Assembly: GCA_019918135.1 (NCBI GenBank)
Contig: WBZZ01006968.1
Coordinates: 345,147 to 409,146 of the forward strand
Origin: Paulinella micropora
Taxonomy: Eukaryota > Cercozoa > Imbricatea > Euglyphida > Paulinellidae
Direction of reading: 5' to 3'
Length of the DNA stretch: 64,000 nucleotides
Below the pieces are notes generated by a model that searched no databases, was not told the origin of the DNA, and worked only from the letters and a program-made list of their open reading frames with translations. The position numbers and the translations under genes were made by a program. The stretch's first letter is position 1, and each line of letters opens with the position of its first letter. Of the stretch, positions 30,215 to 39,884 are shown one piece after another.

Positions 30215-31372
30215 TTAATTTGAAAGTGTTTTATATGTGTTGGGGTCGGCATACATTTTGTTTATCAGTGTATTTACTAATTCTTTTTTCTTTGTTTTGG
30301 TCTTCCATTCACTTCGTTTCAAATGCTTTTTTATCATCATCTTTGTTAATATTTTTCTAATGATGTCTTCCAATTTTTTCGCACCAGTTCCGCCCTGTGC
30401 GGTTAGTCCTATTAAAGCATTTTCCAATTCAGTAAATGTCATACCAGCGGTTATGTTTAGTTCGCCCTGTCTAAGTGCTATGATTTCTTTGATATAACTG
30501 TTTGCCGTTCTGCCTTCCGCATCTTTGTTTCCGTGTTTGCTCCCCCTCGTTTTCCACCCTAGTTTTTTTGCTAAACTATTGACACTAATCTGTCTTTTCT
30601 TGCCGCCGGTAGCAAATAGTGTTTGAGCTCTTTCTATCTTCGCTATAAATGCTTTCTGTTTTTCTTCATCTGCCTTCTGTTCTGCTTCGGCTGTTTTCTG
30701 GTCTGCTTCCATTGCTTGCTGTCTTAAATCGTCTTGTCGTCGTTTTGCTTCATCTTCCCTTCTTTGAATTTCCTCCGCAAATGCTATGGCTTCTTCTTCG
30801 GACAAAATATACTGTCTTCCTTTTCTTTCCCTTTGTTTTCTTTCCTTTCTTTTTAGTTCATCTTTTGCTTCTCGCAATGCCACTTCTCTTTCAATTAAAG
30901 CATTGCTGATGGCATCTTGGTCTTTGATTTCTCTCCTAATATCCTCTAATCTTTGCCTTTGAGAGTTTTCGGTTTGTATGAGGGCGAGTTCATTTATTTT
31001 CGTTTCTGCTTCTCGCTCTTCTATTTTCTTTTGTTGTTCTTTTGCTTCTTTATCTTTCTTTTCTAGCTCGTGTATTTGCTCATACTTTTCCAGTTTGAGT
31101 TTATCTAGCTGATTATTTACCTGATTGCGGTTCTCGTGTTCAAGGCGGTTGAATTCGGACTTAATTACTTTCTCGCGAGATTTACCCCGCCGTTTGGGTT
31201 TGTTCATATATTTCAAAAAAAGTTTAACGATTTGGAGTGTTGAAAGGTCATTCGTTTTATCGCCAAAGTTGAGATATGCTCGTTTGCCTTTCACTTTAAT
31301 ATATGGTCTGCCATCTTTGGTTCTGTATATCCTCGGCGGTCGTTGTTTCTTTCGCGGTTTTTTTACAACCAT
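30215..31372 (-). CDS. coiled-coil viral protein, in frame with the protease
   Basis: 385 residues. A basic N-terminus (MVVKKPRKKQRPPRIYRTKD) is followed by a long Lys/Glu/Gln-rich coiled coil from about residue 75 to 245 (EKYEQIHELEKKDKEAKEQQ; AEADQKTAEAEQKADEEKQK-type heptads). The globular C-terminal part includes ISVNSLAKKLGWKTRGSKHG and KLEDIIRKILTKMMIKKHL. It stops at TAA 30215-30217. The next sense codons in the same frame (FQIQPAPTPEPPPTVEQQ) lead without an ATG into the protease. Function unknown; by position it is a structural or scaffolding candidate. Confidence 0.75.
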   Translation of the reverse strand: MVVKKPRKKQRPPRIYRTKDGRPYIKVKGKRAYLNFGDKTNDLSTLQIVKLFLKYMNKPKRRGKSREKVIKSEFNRLEHENRNQVNNQLDKLKLEKYEQIHELEKKDKEAKEQQKKIEEREAETKINELALIQTENSQRQRLEDIRREIKDQDAISNALIEREVALREAKDELKRKERKQRERKGRQYILSEEEAIAFAEEIQRREDEAKRRQDDLRQQAMEADQKTAEAEQKADEEKQKAFIAKIERAQTLFATGGKKRQISVNSLAKKLGWKTRGSKHGNKDAEGRTANSYIKEIIALRQGELNITAGMTFTELENALIGLTAQGGTGAKKLEDIIRKILTKMMIKKHLKRSEWKTKTKKKELVNTLINKMYADPNTYKTLSN

Positions 31373-31450
31373 TGACCCGACTTTTTGGTGAAGGTTAGTA
31401 TATTGTTAGAAAAAAATTAATATAAAGTTTAGTTTAATACAGAATCGGGG

Positions 31451-31762
31451 TTACCGAAACTTAACGGCTCCTCCTCGTTGCTTGCCGTAGCCTTGTTTCG
31501 CCGCAGCCCTCGCTACACGGTCCGCATAAGGCACTCCGACATCGCTCAGAAAAGTAGCACCCTTTGAAATCAATTGATTCTTCTTGATAAACCTATTAGC
31601 ATCCAATATCGCTTGTCCGACTTTTTTCCAATTAACTTTCCCACCTGTTTGTTTTTTTCCTTTCTTCTTTCTTCCTCCTGCTTGTGGCATACTGACTGGG
31701 CTTGGATTGTATCCGATATTGTATCCCGCTGGTTGTGAAATAATCACTGGTGATGTTGGCAT
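31451..31762 (-). CDS. small basic Gly-Gly-rich virion protein (pVI/pX-like)
   Basis: 103 residues. The Pro-rich N-terminus is followed by a strongly basic tract and an amphipathic helix (WKKVGQAILDANRFIKKN), and it ends KQRGGAVKFR. Three Q-x-G-G-x sites (PQAGGR, KQTGGK, KQRGGA) resemble adenain-type xGG-x cleavage sites. Small basic proteins with such sites occur among PLV and adenovirus virion components (pVI, pX/mu). Assignment to that role is inference from composition and from lying between the ATPase and protease genes. A TATATA motif overlaps the bases just before the ATG. Confidence 0.6.
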   Translation of the reverse strand: MPTSPVIISQPAGYNIGYNPSPVSMPQAGGRKKKGKKQTGGKVNWKKVGQAILDANRFIKKNQLISKGATFLSDVGVPYADRVARAAAKQGYGKQRGGAVKFR

Positions 31763-31803
31763 CTATATAATGTTCTAAAAAAAAAATAATAATAATAATA
31801 AAA

Positions 31804-32631
31804 TTACTTAAAACGATTATTGAAGTTCTTTCGTAATTCATCAGACACCGCATCCACATACAAAAAGTTAAATCTCTCTTTCGTTGCCTCGTGGTATTTT
31901 TCAATGAAGTATTCAAGGTCGTAGCCGAGGTCCAAATGCTTATACACGAGTTCTATTTTATCCTGAGACTGTCCTGGAAAAATAAAAAGGTAGTCCAGCT
32001 GTTTAATCGCCTCAGGTCGTAAGTCGTTTAGATACTGCGAGCTCATAATCACCTTTGACTTGTAGTGACGGTTTTTCTTTAATAGATCGCTTACTGATTT
32101 ATCCCTCAACCCGCTACCCAAATCATCTAACACGAACACGACTTCTGGTGTTTGATACTTAGACGGTCTCGGTGTCTTCTCTTCTCCATCCTTTTTCTTT
32201 TCGTCCTCTTTTCCAAAATATAAAAACTTTGGCTTTTCTACTTTCTCTTGGCGGTCCTTAATGATTTCGCCTTCTTCTTGCTCTTCGTCTGGCTTATTGA
32301 GCTTGTCTAACTCGTAATCAATCACACTGTATCCGTCCGTTTTCAAATATGTGTATATTGCCATTGGATTTCCCTTCTTCTTGAAGTGCTTAACCATTTC
32401 TTTGTAGATGTGGTCTTTGTGTATCGTGCTGTCATTAATAACAATACGTGTCTTTTTGTCCGTCGTTCGTTTCAGGATTTCAAACAGTGCTGTCGTCTTG
32501 CCATTCTTCTTGCGAGCGAGAAGAAATATATTGGCATACGGTTCATCAAACAACTTATATCCTTTTGCCAACTTGTCGCCATCTCCGTTTTGCTTGACTG
32601 GTCTAACTCGTATATCGTTAATTTTTTCCAT
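31804..32631 (-). CDS. ATPase: genome-packaging ATPase (A32/FtsK-HerA type)
   Basis: 275 residues from the ATG at 32629-32631. Residues about 30-45 carry the P-loop FLLARKKNGKTTALFEIL, with Ala in place of the first Gly of Walker A. VVFVLDDLGSGL provides Walker B, and KVIMSSQYLNDL is the sensor-like segment that follows it in A32-type ATPases. A charged Lys/Glu insertion (DEEQEEGEIIKDRQEKVEK) lies between the two motifs. The C-terminal YDLEYFIEKYHEATKERFNF is typical of PLV ATPases. It translocates viral DNA into the preformed capsid. The frame is open further 5', but the first good ATG is preceded by an AT-rich TATATT region. Intact. Confidence 0.88.
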   Translation of the reverse strand: MEKINDIRVRPVKQNGDGDKLAKGYKLFDEPYANIFLLARKKNGKTTALFEILKRTTDKKTRIVINDSTIHKDHIYKEMVKHFKKKGNPMAIYTYLKTDGYSVIDYELDKLNKPDEEQEEGEIIKDRQEKVEKPKFLYFGKEDEKKKDGEEKTPRPSKYQTPEVVFVLDDLGSGLRDKSVSDLLKKNRHYKSKVIMSSQYLNDLRPEAIKQLDYLFIFPGQSQDKIELVYKHLDLGYDLEYFIEKYHEATKERFNFLYVDAVSDELRKNFNNRFK

Positions 32632-32702
32632 CGCACCTCCAAATATATTATATATTCTAAAATATATTTTTTTACCTGCGGGGTCGTAGGGGGAGCAGGC
32701 CC

Positions 32703-33101
32703 CTACCCCAGAAATTCTAAACAAATAACAATTCTTCCAGCTAGTTGGTCGGTCTCAATATTACCGCTGTCTGTTTTAAGCACTTTAAATGTGTATTGCC
32801 CGTCGGTCCAATTAATAATACCTAAATTGTAGCTGAGATTTGAAATGTTCGCCGTGGTGCTGTCTGCGAATGTGCCGATAATCCAAATGCGGTCCATATA
32901 AAGGATTTTTGTTTTCGTCTCCTATACGTCATTCACATAGTGGATAAACTTAACATTCATTCTTGTTGGTGTGAAGTTCATTTGAATGTTTTTGTCAAAT
33001 GTCTTGCTACCATTGACCCCGCCTGGAAAATCATTACTCAGAAAAATAATCTTTTGGTATTTATAGTCCGCCATTGTGATGCCCTCTATATTACTGCTCA
33101 T
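32703..33101 (-). CDS. small viral protein in two same-frame halves split by TAG
   Basis: An ATG at 33099-33101 opens 59 codons (MSSNIEGITMADYKYQKIIF...) ending in TAG at 32922-32924. Eight sense codons later in the same frame an ATG (32895-32897) opens 64 more codons (MDRIWIIGTFADSTTANISN...) to TAG-free sequence ending at 32703. The combined 130-residue product, beta-rich with ILYMDRIWIIGTF across the middle, looks like one protein. The alternatives are two small genes or one gene with a nonsense mutation. Function unknown; it lies between the ATPase and the membrane-protein gene. Confidence 0.5.
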
Positions 33102-33308
33102 AAACTTTTTATTAATTAATATTTCTGCTCGGACTGCTTGCGATTTCTATTCGCGGGTTAGTGTTAAAAAAATGAAAGTTGTGTGTGGTGTATAAAACAA
33201 GGATGTGTGTATAAGCTGATGAGCGACTGGTGTGTTAGTTTTGATGAAGCTATTCCGCTAATCTGCTCAAATGATGCTTCGTGGTATAAAGTCTATCTGT
33301 ATGAATGC

Positions 33309-33650
33309 TCACTTCTTTGAACTAGATGGCGATGGAAGGCAGATGCCTATAAGCAAGGTTAAAATACCGACATAAGTGTTGGCCGTCTCACACGGAATGT
33401 TCTTTTCAGACAACCTCACGATACAAAGGGTTATAATAGCGATAATGATACCCATTTGAAATAAGTATTTGATAAGGCGGCTATCGGTTTTTCGCTTCGT
33501 CATACAACAATCCCAGTTGTCTTCGTATTCGTGGTCTAATTTTTTTTCTTCCTGCTTAATTTGGACATCAATCACACGGTTTTTGAGTTCGGGTGTAAGG
33601 TCACCCCCATCTACTTCTATGACGGGTGGAGGGTGTAATCTAGGGGGCAT
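33309..33650 (-). CDS. two-transmembrane viral protein
   Basis: 113 residues. The N-terminus is Pro-rich, followed by a charged helix (NRVIDVQIKQEEKKLDHEYE) and CC. Two hydrophobic segments follow at about residues 62-80 (KYLFQMGIIIAIITLCIV) and 93-107 (YVGILTLLIGICLPSP). Short proteins ending in a TLLIGI.LPSP-type second helix are recurrent in PLV genomes, though I cannot name a function. The ATG overlaps the stop codon of the fibre gene (ATGCCCCCTAG), which argues that the TAG there is a genuine terminator and that the genes form a compact minus-strand unit. Confidence 0.65.
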   Translation of the reverse strand: MPPRLHPPPVIEVDGGDLTPELKNRVIDVQIKQEEKKLDHEYEDNWDCCMTKRKTDSRLIKYLFQMGIIIAIITLCIVRLSEKNIPCETANTYVGILTLLIGICLPSPSSSKK

Positions 33651-36600
33651 TAGGTGGGAAAACGACTGCTCTGATTTCTGCTAATTGGTTTGCTTGGTCT
33701 TGTAATATATTAAGTAAAGTTTTATTTTCTTTTTCTAAATTATTGATTACATCAATAGATGTAACTACTTTTTCCGCTATGTGTTGAAAAGCACTGACTA
33801 ATATTGGTATAAATTCCATATATGATACTCCTTCAAGGTTGCTTTCTCCATCATCCGCTTTTATTCCACTTTCTGATACAAATTCTGGAAATACTTTTTT
33901 TACTTCGTCAGCGATAAACCCGTGGTTCTTTTTTTCCTTCTTCTCGTCTGATTTCCAATAATACGAACAACAATTTATTTTCATTAGTTTCTCACAACAA
34001 TCCCCGCAGTCTAATGTTTCAATACCCGATTTTTCCCTTCTATCAGACCCAGACGACCACACATTCGCTCCTAATGTTTGATAAATCCATCCACTACTTG
34101 GATTGCCATTTGAATTTGAAGTATTGAAAAATGTTAAATTGCCATCATTACATATACAAGAATAGTTCGCACTAACATTTCCCTTTAATTGTATAAGTGG
34201 CTGGTTCGTATAACTTGACCTCTGGCTTATTGTTGTAGCCCCTCCACCGCTTACACCTATTGATATACCCGCACTTGCTGTTAATAATCCGCTAGTCGTT
34301 AATGTTGAAGAACAAGTCATAGCACTCCTGGCATAAATCTGACTTGCTCCCCTTGAATATAAATTTAACTCTTGGTCTGTATTGCTTCCCGTAGCATATA
34401 CAGAATTATAACCGAAGCCTACACCCTGTGTCCCGTTGCTATGTCTAAATTCAACACCCCCTGAGGCTTGACCGAGATTGGCTGAAACATATAATCCTAC
34501 TGGTGAAGGATGAGACCCGCTTCTCGCTTCTCCTCTTATGTCGGCAGTGCTATTAACAACAGATATCGCCTTCGTCGTTAATAGTCCTGTCGTGCTTATA
34601 CTTATTGCTTCGGTCATTGTCGCAGTTCCTCCCAGTGCTACACCAGAAGCATACCTAAAATTGAGTTTATCCAGATATTTTGCTATTTGAAAGTTTGAGC
34701 CTGTATCCGATGAAAGGATGTTTGTTCCATTAAAATAACAATCAAAATACAAATTGATATTGTCTTGCCCCCAGTTCAATAATTGAAATGTTGGATAAAC
34801 AGAAGTATTAACGAAGGCCTGTATGTGCGGGCCATTCATATTGCCGTTTGTTCCATATAATTCTAATCCACCTGTTGCGGCCGTCCCCTTTGTGTTTCTA
34901 CCAATTATACACGGGACACCTAATGAAGTCGCCAATATTCCGCTGAATTCTTTCGTTCCTGCTATCGTTTGTGTTCCAGTTAATTTCACATTTTGCCCGT
35001 CTAATGTATCTACATAAGTTTTATTCGAAGCCGATGGAGTGGCTAAATTTGACATAATTTGACTTTTCATATCAAGCCCCGCATTTGCTGTTATCAATCC
35101 GCTGGCCGTTAATGTGGTTCCTGTTAATCCAGCACTAGCTGTTATCAATCCGCTAGCCGTTATCGCTCCGCTTGTTGTTATTGAGTATCCCGTCATATTT
35201 CTAATCAATGTTATATCATAATTAAATGTCTCATAATCAAAATACAAACTGGCTATACGGGGTTGGCTTCTAAACGAAGTTCCACCGCTTCCAGTCTTAT
35301 TTACAATAAAAATAATATACCTAGCGGTAGCATTTGAAGCGGGTGTATATGTTTTAGTCGTTTGACTTGCCCAAGCTTGCCCTGTTTGACTATCCCATAA
35401 AGTATATGTTATATTGTCGCTACTTGTCCCCACATACCATATAGACGGGGTAGTTTCAATGAAGTTCGCAGAAGAAGATCGCACATAATAAGTTTTTATC
35501 CTGTATATAGCCCCTAAATCTATTTTTATATATTTGCCAGTATATCCCACACCGCCCCAAGTATTCGTTGTTTCTGGCACTCTTGTATAAACTCCTGTTG
35601 TATCGTTGTAGTATATAGACGTTGTCCAGTAATCGTTTTGATTAGCATTAAAAGCATAATAAGCGGGGTTGTATTCATCAGAAGCAGAAGCAACAAACGG
35701 AGAAGGTGCCGAGTTAGTCGTCATAGCCTGTGGTGCGGTGTATAAAGTAAAAGCAGAAGCCCCATATTTTACATCGCCCGTCATTGTTCCACCTGATAAA
35801 GCAAGAAAAGCCAGAGACCCTGTGGAATTTACCCAGTTTGTTCCATTGTATGTTAATAATTGCCCGTTTGCTGGTGTTGTTATTATTACATCACTTAAAG
35901 CATCTATTGACTTAGTGCCTAGCCGTGTATCAAAGTCCGTATTTGCCCTAGCGGTGGTGTAGTATAAGTTAGTTCCCTCGGCTAAATTGGTGGTGCTCTT
36001 GGTCGCCAGTCTTGTATCAAAGTCCGTATTCGCTCTGGCTGATGTATAGTAAAGGTTCGTTCCCTCAGCTAAGTTAGTAGTTGATTTAGTGGCGAGCCGT
36101 GTGTCAAAATTTGAATTATCCCGTGCGGTGGTATAGTATAGATTGGTGCCTTCTGCTAAGTTGGTTGTGCTCTTAGTCGCTAATTGAGTGTCAAATCTCG
36201 CATTAGTATAGTAAAGGTTTGTCCCCTCTGCTAAGTTGGTTGTGCTCTTAGTCGCTAATTGAGTGTCAAATCTCGCATTGGTGTAATATAAATTAGTGCC
36301 CTCTGCTAAATTTGTGGTGCTCTTGGTCGCGAGCCGTGTGTCAAAGTCTGTATTGGCTCTCGCGGTGGTGTAATATAAATTAGTGCCTTCTGCTAAGTTG
36401 GTTGTGCTCTTTGTTGCTAATTGAGTGTCAAACCTCGCATTAGTATAATATAAGTTTGTTCCTTCGGATAAGTTAGTGGTTGATTTAGTCGCGAGCCGTG
36501 TGTCAAAGTCTGTACTAGCTCTCGCTGTGGTGTAATATAGATTGGTTCCCTCTGCTAAGTTGGTGGTGCTCTTAGTTGCCAATTGACTATCAAATCTTGC

Positions 36601-37375
36601 GGTGGTGTAATATAAGTTAGTCCCTTCTTTCAAATCTGTGGTGCTTTTGGTTGCGAGCCTTGTGTCAAAATCTGTATTGGCTCTGGCTGTCGTATAGTAA
36701 TGTTCGTTCCTTCTGCTAAGTTAGTGGTTGACTTGATGGCGAGCCGTGTGTCAAAAGCATCATCAAATGTCGCAGTGGTTATGATTGAAGAAACGAATAT
36801 CGTATTTAGTAAATTTACTCCTGTTATATTCAAATACCCACCCATATTAATATTACCGAATTCATCAACATTTATCGGAAAGGTTTTATTAACCCAGTTT
36901 ATTGAATTATATGTTAGATAACTATTCATCGCTATTGGTGCCGTTATGACTACATCGGAGAGTGTGTCTATTGAACCTAGTGCTGTATTTCTCCATTTAC
37001 CATCCACATCATTATAAGTTAAATATTGCCCGACCGTTGGTGCGGATATGTTTGTGTCTATCAAATTATATAAACTGGTTTGGTGGGGGTTGGATGTATT
37101 AGAGCGGTGTTGAGTTGAGGCTTTAACCTCGTCGTTGTCCCTTACTCGTTGCTCAGTGTAGTATAAATTTTTACCTTCTTTGATGTCTGATGTTGATTTG
37201 GTAGATAACCTCGCATCAAATCGTCCGTCAGTATAAAGATTTACGGGGTCAGCATCTTCTGGCACCCTATCTGTGTTTAAGCCAATAATATTAGTTTAGT
37301 TAAATCAAGGTTGGCTATGTCCAGACTATCAAAAGAAAACTCATTCAATCCTAATAGCGACTTATATTGACTCAT
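33640..37375 (-). CDS. giant phage-type tail-fibre protein with S74-like C-terminal chaperone domain
   Basis: The ATG at 37373-37375 (MSQYKSLLGLNEFSFDSLDI) starts a protein of about 1,240 residues if two frameshifts are joined: one in a duplicated AACTA near 37290, one near 36700. An N-terminal head precedes about ten repeats of the type TKSTTNLAEGTNLYYTTAR (35895-36740), classic of phage tail-fibre shafts. A beta-rich region with a discoidin-like stretch (IKIDLGAIYRIKTYYVRSSS) follows, then an ITTSGAITASGLITAS repeat region. The C-terminus SDRREKSGIETLD, then HGFIADEVKKVFPEFV and a terminal coiled coil match the peptidase S74 intramolecular chaperone of endosialidase-type fibres. It probably forms the trimeric receptor-binding vertex fibre. 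The autocleavage Ser was not verified. Confidence 0.8.
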
Positions 37376-37447
37376 TGGTATATAAATTGGATAATAATTA
37401 ATCCAAATAAAAATTATTTTTGGTTAGATATACAACCGAAACAAACT
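37376..37447. promoter_or_regulatory. divergent promoter region between fibre and acidic/basic protein genes
   Basis: 72 AT-rich bases separate the fibre ATG (minus) from the ATG at 37448 (plus). The palindromic TTGGTATATAAATTGG at 37376-37392 supplies a TATA-like motif usable in both directions. Assignment is inference from position and composition. Confidence 0.4.
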
Positions 37448-37930
37448 ATGCCAAGAGGTAATAGAGAGATTGCCATAAAAAATCTTGAAAAAGCGACCGT
37501 AATGAAGAAACAGTATGCGCAAAGAAAGATTGAGAGGGCTAAGGAATTACTAGCGGAGGAAGAGGCTAAGAATGTGAAAGAAATGACTAATGACGAAAAG
37601 ATGGACCACATTACTAAGAAGCAGTTGGCTAAGGATATGATTGATGGAAGAGATGGAGAAAAAAGTGAGGAGAGCAGTTCTGATGAGGAAGTAGAACACG
37701 ATATGATTGACCTCATCGCGGATAGAATATCCAAGATGAAGCTTAAGACCAAACAGAAGAAAACCAAAAAGAAAGAGGTAAAAAAGAAACTACCCGAACT
37801 AGAAGAGAGTGAGGATAGTGAAAGCGAAAGCGAAGAAGAGGAAGAACCAAAACATAAGAAAGGAGGAGGGAAGAAATCTTTGCGGGTAAATGTGAATGTT
37901 TATGCGGGACAACCACAAACTAAAAAATAA
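37448..37930 (+). CDS. charged coiled-coil viral protein
   Basis: 160 residues from the ATG at 37448 (MPRGNREIAIKNLEKATVMK). A basic helical N-terminal half (KKQYAQRKIERAKELLAEEE) is followed by an acidic Ser/Asp/Glu linker, a Lys-rich block, a second acidic block (ESEDSESESEEEEEPKH) and a Gly/Lys tail. The frame is open upstream without ATG. The composition suggests a nucleic-acid- or capsid-associated disordered protein; no family is recognised. It is transcribed divergently from the fibre gene. Confidence 0.6.
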   Translation: MPRGNREIAIKNLEKATVMKKQYAQRKIERAKELLAEEEAKNVKEMTNDEKMDHITKKQLAKDMIDGRDGEKSEESSSDEEVEHDMIDLIADRISKMKLKTKQKKTKKKEVKKKLPELEESEDSESESEEEEEPKHKKGGGKKSLRVNVNVYAGQPQTKK

Positions 37931-37965
37931 AAAAATAACGATATTGAAAAGATGTTTTTGAAGTT

Positions 37966-38550
37966 CTAAAGTCCGAATGTGAATAAACCAATTGGTGTTC
38001 TTTTTGCTCTATAAAGTTTTTCTTTTTGTTTATTTTGTTGTCTATATTGCTTTTGTCGTTCCTTAATTGTTTCTCTATTTAATTCTCTGAATTGATTTTG
38101 TTTATCCCTGATTTTTTTTCTGTTTGCCTCACGATACAGCCTTGTATATTCAATAATGTCTTCTTTTTTAGTTTCACGATATTGCTTCATATATTTCGTA
38201 AGTGTTTCTTTATGTTCCATACGATACTGTTTATTATATTCTTTCATTTTTTTTCCTGGTATGAATTTATTGACACAATCAAGTTCTCTAATTAATTCAC
38301 CTCGCTTTTGTAATTCCATTTTGTTATTACAAGGAAACTCTTCAATAAGTTCAATGTAAGCATCATCATATTTAACGACTTCAAAAGAAGATGTAAATGA
38401 ATAAGATTGTTTTTTGTTCGCCCAATGTTTATATTTTAATTTATGGTCATAAAGTCGTTTATGAAGTAATGTTGTAGTTGAACCGATATAAATATCATCA
38501 GTCTGATATGAACGAATAGCATAAATCTTTCCTTTTTTGTAGTCTGTCAT
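37966..38550 (-). CDS. GIY-YIG endonuclease
   Basis: 194 residues. The catalytic module is at residues 1-95: GKIYAIRS (GIY), DIYIGSTTTLLHKRLYDH (YIG with the conserved Arg in KRLYDH), then MELQKRGELIREL (metal-binding Glu) and CVNKF (conserved Asn). A Lys/Arg/Gln/Tyr-rich helical tail with repeated KQYR and YREANRKK motifs probably binds DNA. Nucleases of this architecture are common in giant viruses and PLVs as free-standing homing-type or repair nucleases. The gene is complete and antiparallel to its plus-strand neighbours. Confidence 0.85.
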   Translation of the reverse strand: MTDYKKGKIYAIRSYQTDDIYIGSTTTLLHKRLYDHKLKYKHWANKKQSYSFTSSFEVVKYDDAYIELIEEFPCNNKMELQKRGELIRELDCVNKFIPGKKMKEYNKQYRMEHKETLTKYMKQYRETKKEDIIEYTRLYREANRKKIRDKQNQFRELNRETIKERQKQYRQQNKQKEKLYRAKRTPIGLFTFGL

Positions 38551-38626
38551 TGTCCGCTTGTGTCTTATTATGTCTTATTATGTCTGTTTATTTAAATAAA
38601 AATTAAAACATCTTCTATATTATATA

Positions 38627-38884
38627 ATGAACAAGATTAAGAACCTTCCATTAGATGTTCGTTTACACATTATGGACTACCTATATAATCATCGTATGTA
38701 TGACTTCACTAGTTGCTATGTGTGTGGATTAACTCTGTGTTTAGCGAACCGACAGATTACAGCCATTGATGATAGTTTTGATTGGTTTTATATGTATGAG
38801 TTTTGTTCTAATTATTGTTTTGAACTTGAAAAAAAAGAAAGATTAATATATAAGGATACAACATTAGGTGTCATTAAGTATTAG
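38627..38884 (+). CDS. small Cys-containing protein with F-box-like N-terminus
   Basis: 85 residues from the ATG at 38627, preceded by TATATTATATAATG. The N-terminus (NKIKNLPLDVRLHIMDYLY) has the Leu-Pro pattern of an F-box helix. The rest carries CYVCGLTLC and FCSNYCFE, a probable four-Cys zinc site resembling FCS/MYM-type motifs. Either an SCF adaptor mimic or a zinc-binding regulator is possible; both are inference. It ends six bases before the integrase ATG, suggesting co-expression. Confidence 0.55.
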   Translation: MNKIKNLPLDVRLHIMDYLYNHRMYDFTSCYVCGLTLCLANRQITAIDDSFDWFYMYEFCSNYCFELEKKERLIYKDTTLGVIKY

Positions 38885-38890
38885 AAGGCG

Positions 38891-39871
38891 ATGGACCACA
38901 AACACAGCAATCCAGGAGGTGCGGAGGCGGAGTCTCTGCTGGATGAAGATGAAAGAAAGGAACAACAAGCACTTGAAATTCATTACCAAAAAAGATTACC
39001 GACCGATAAATGGAATACGATATGGGCGGACAAACCACTTAAACAAGTATTTGTAGATTTGGCTGATATGTCTAAAATTAAAGACAAAAAGGGAAATAAG
39101 GGGTATTCTTGGTTGCTTTTCTGGATAGATTGTCATAGTAGATTTTTAATAATTAAACCGCTTAAAAACAAAACGGCTAAGGAAGTTTATTTGGCTTTAA
39201 AATCAATACCATACACTCCCGAATCAATTACAACCGATAGCGGAAGTGAATATAAAGGAATGGTTAAAGATTATTTCAGAGAAAACAATATTGACCATCG
39301 GACGGTTGAAGTGGGTGACCATCGGGCTCTTGCGATTGTGGACCGTGTTATTAGAACTATAAGACGGTGGCTTGACATTTTATTTGAAACTAATGGCAAT
39401 TTTGATTGGATTTCTTGGATTGATGATATGGTAGATGCTTATAATATGCGACATCATAGAACAATTCAAGCTAGACCGATTGATGTATTTAAAGGGGTGA
39501 ATAAAAATAAACAACGAATTCAACGGGATGGTTTAGTAGACGAATTTGAAACAGGTGATAAAGTTCGTCGTGAGTTAAAGAGAAATTTATTTTCAAAAGG
39601 GGGCCGACAATACAGTAAGCAGATTTACACCGTCGTCGGAAGAAAGGGATTTAAATTAATATTAAATTCAGACGAACTAGTCAGTCCTAGGGAACTATTA
39701 AAGACCAAATTTGATAAACCTGCCGACGAAGAAAAACAAATTAATGAGCAAGTTAAATATTTAACAAAAGCGAAAAAAACAAAGGAATTATTAAACCGTG
39801 AAGACATCCAACCTGAGAATGTCAGGACTAGCAAAAGAGAAAGAAAAGCAAAAGTAATATTAGATTTGTAA
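38891..39871 (+). CDS. INT: rve-type (DDE) integrase of the PLV
   Basis: 326 residues. The core runs from VFVDLADMSK (first Asp) through WLLFWIDCHSRFLIIKPLKN to ITTDSGSEYKG (second Asp). The third acidic position, 35 residues after the second Asp, falls in ALAIVDRVIRTIRR and is Asp rather than the canonical Glu. YNMRHHRTIQARP follows as in retroviral/Polinton integrases. A C-terminal chromo/SH3-like region (GDKVRRELKRNLFSKGGRQY, then YTVVGRKGFKLIL) is also typical of Polinton integrases. No N-terminal HHCC finger is visible. It would insert the element into host DNA. Confidence 0.88.
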   Translation: MDHKHSNPGGAEAESLLDEDERKEQQALEIHYQKRLPTDKWNTIWADKPLKQVFVDLADMSKIKDKKGNKGYSWLLFWIDCHSRFLIIKPLKNKTAKEVYLALKSIPYTPESITTDSGSEYKGMVKDYFRENNIDHRTVEVGDHRALAIVDRVIRTIRRWLDILFETNGNFDWISWIDDMVDAYNMRHHRTIQARPIDVFKGVNKNKQRIQRDGLVDEFETGDKVRRELKRNLFSKGGRQYSKQIYTVVGRKGFKLILNSDELVSPRELLKTKFDKPADEEKQINEQVKYLTKAKKTKELLNREDIQPENVRTSKRERKAKVILDL

Positions 39872-39884
39872 GTGAGAAAATGAT

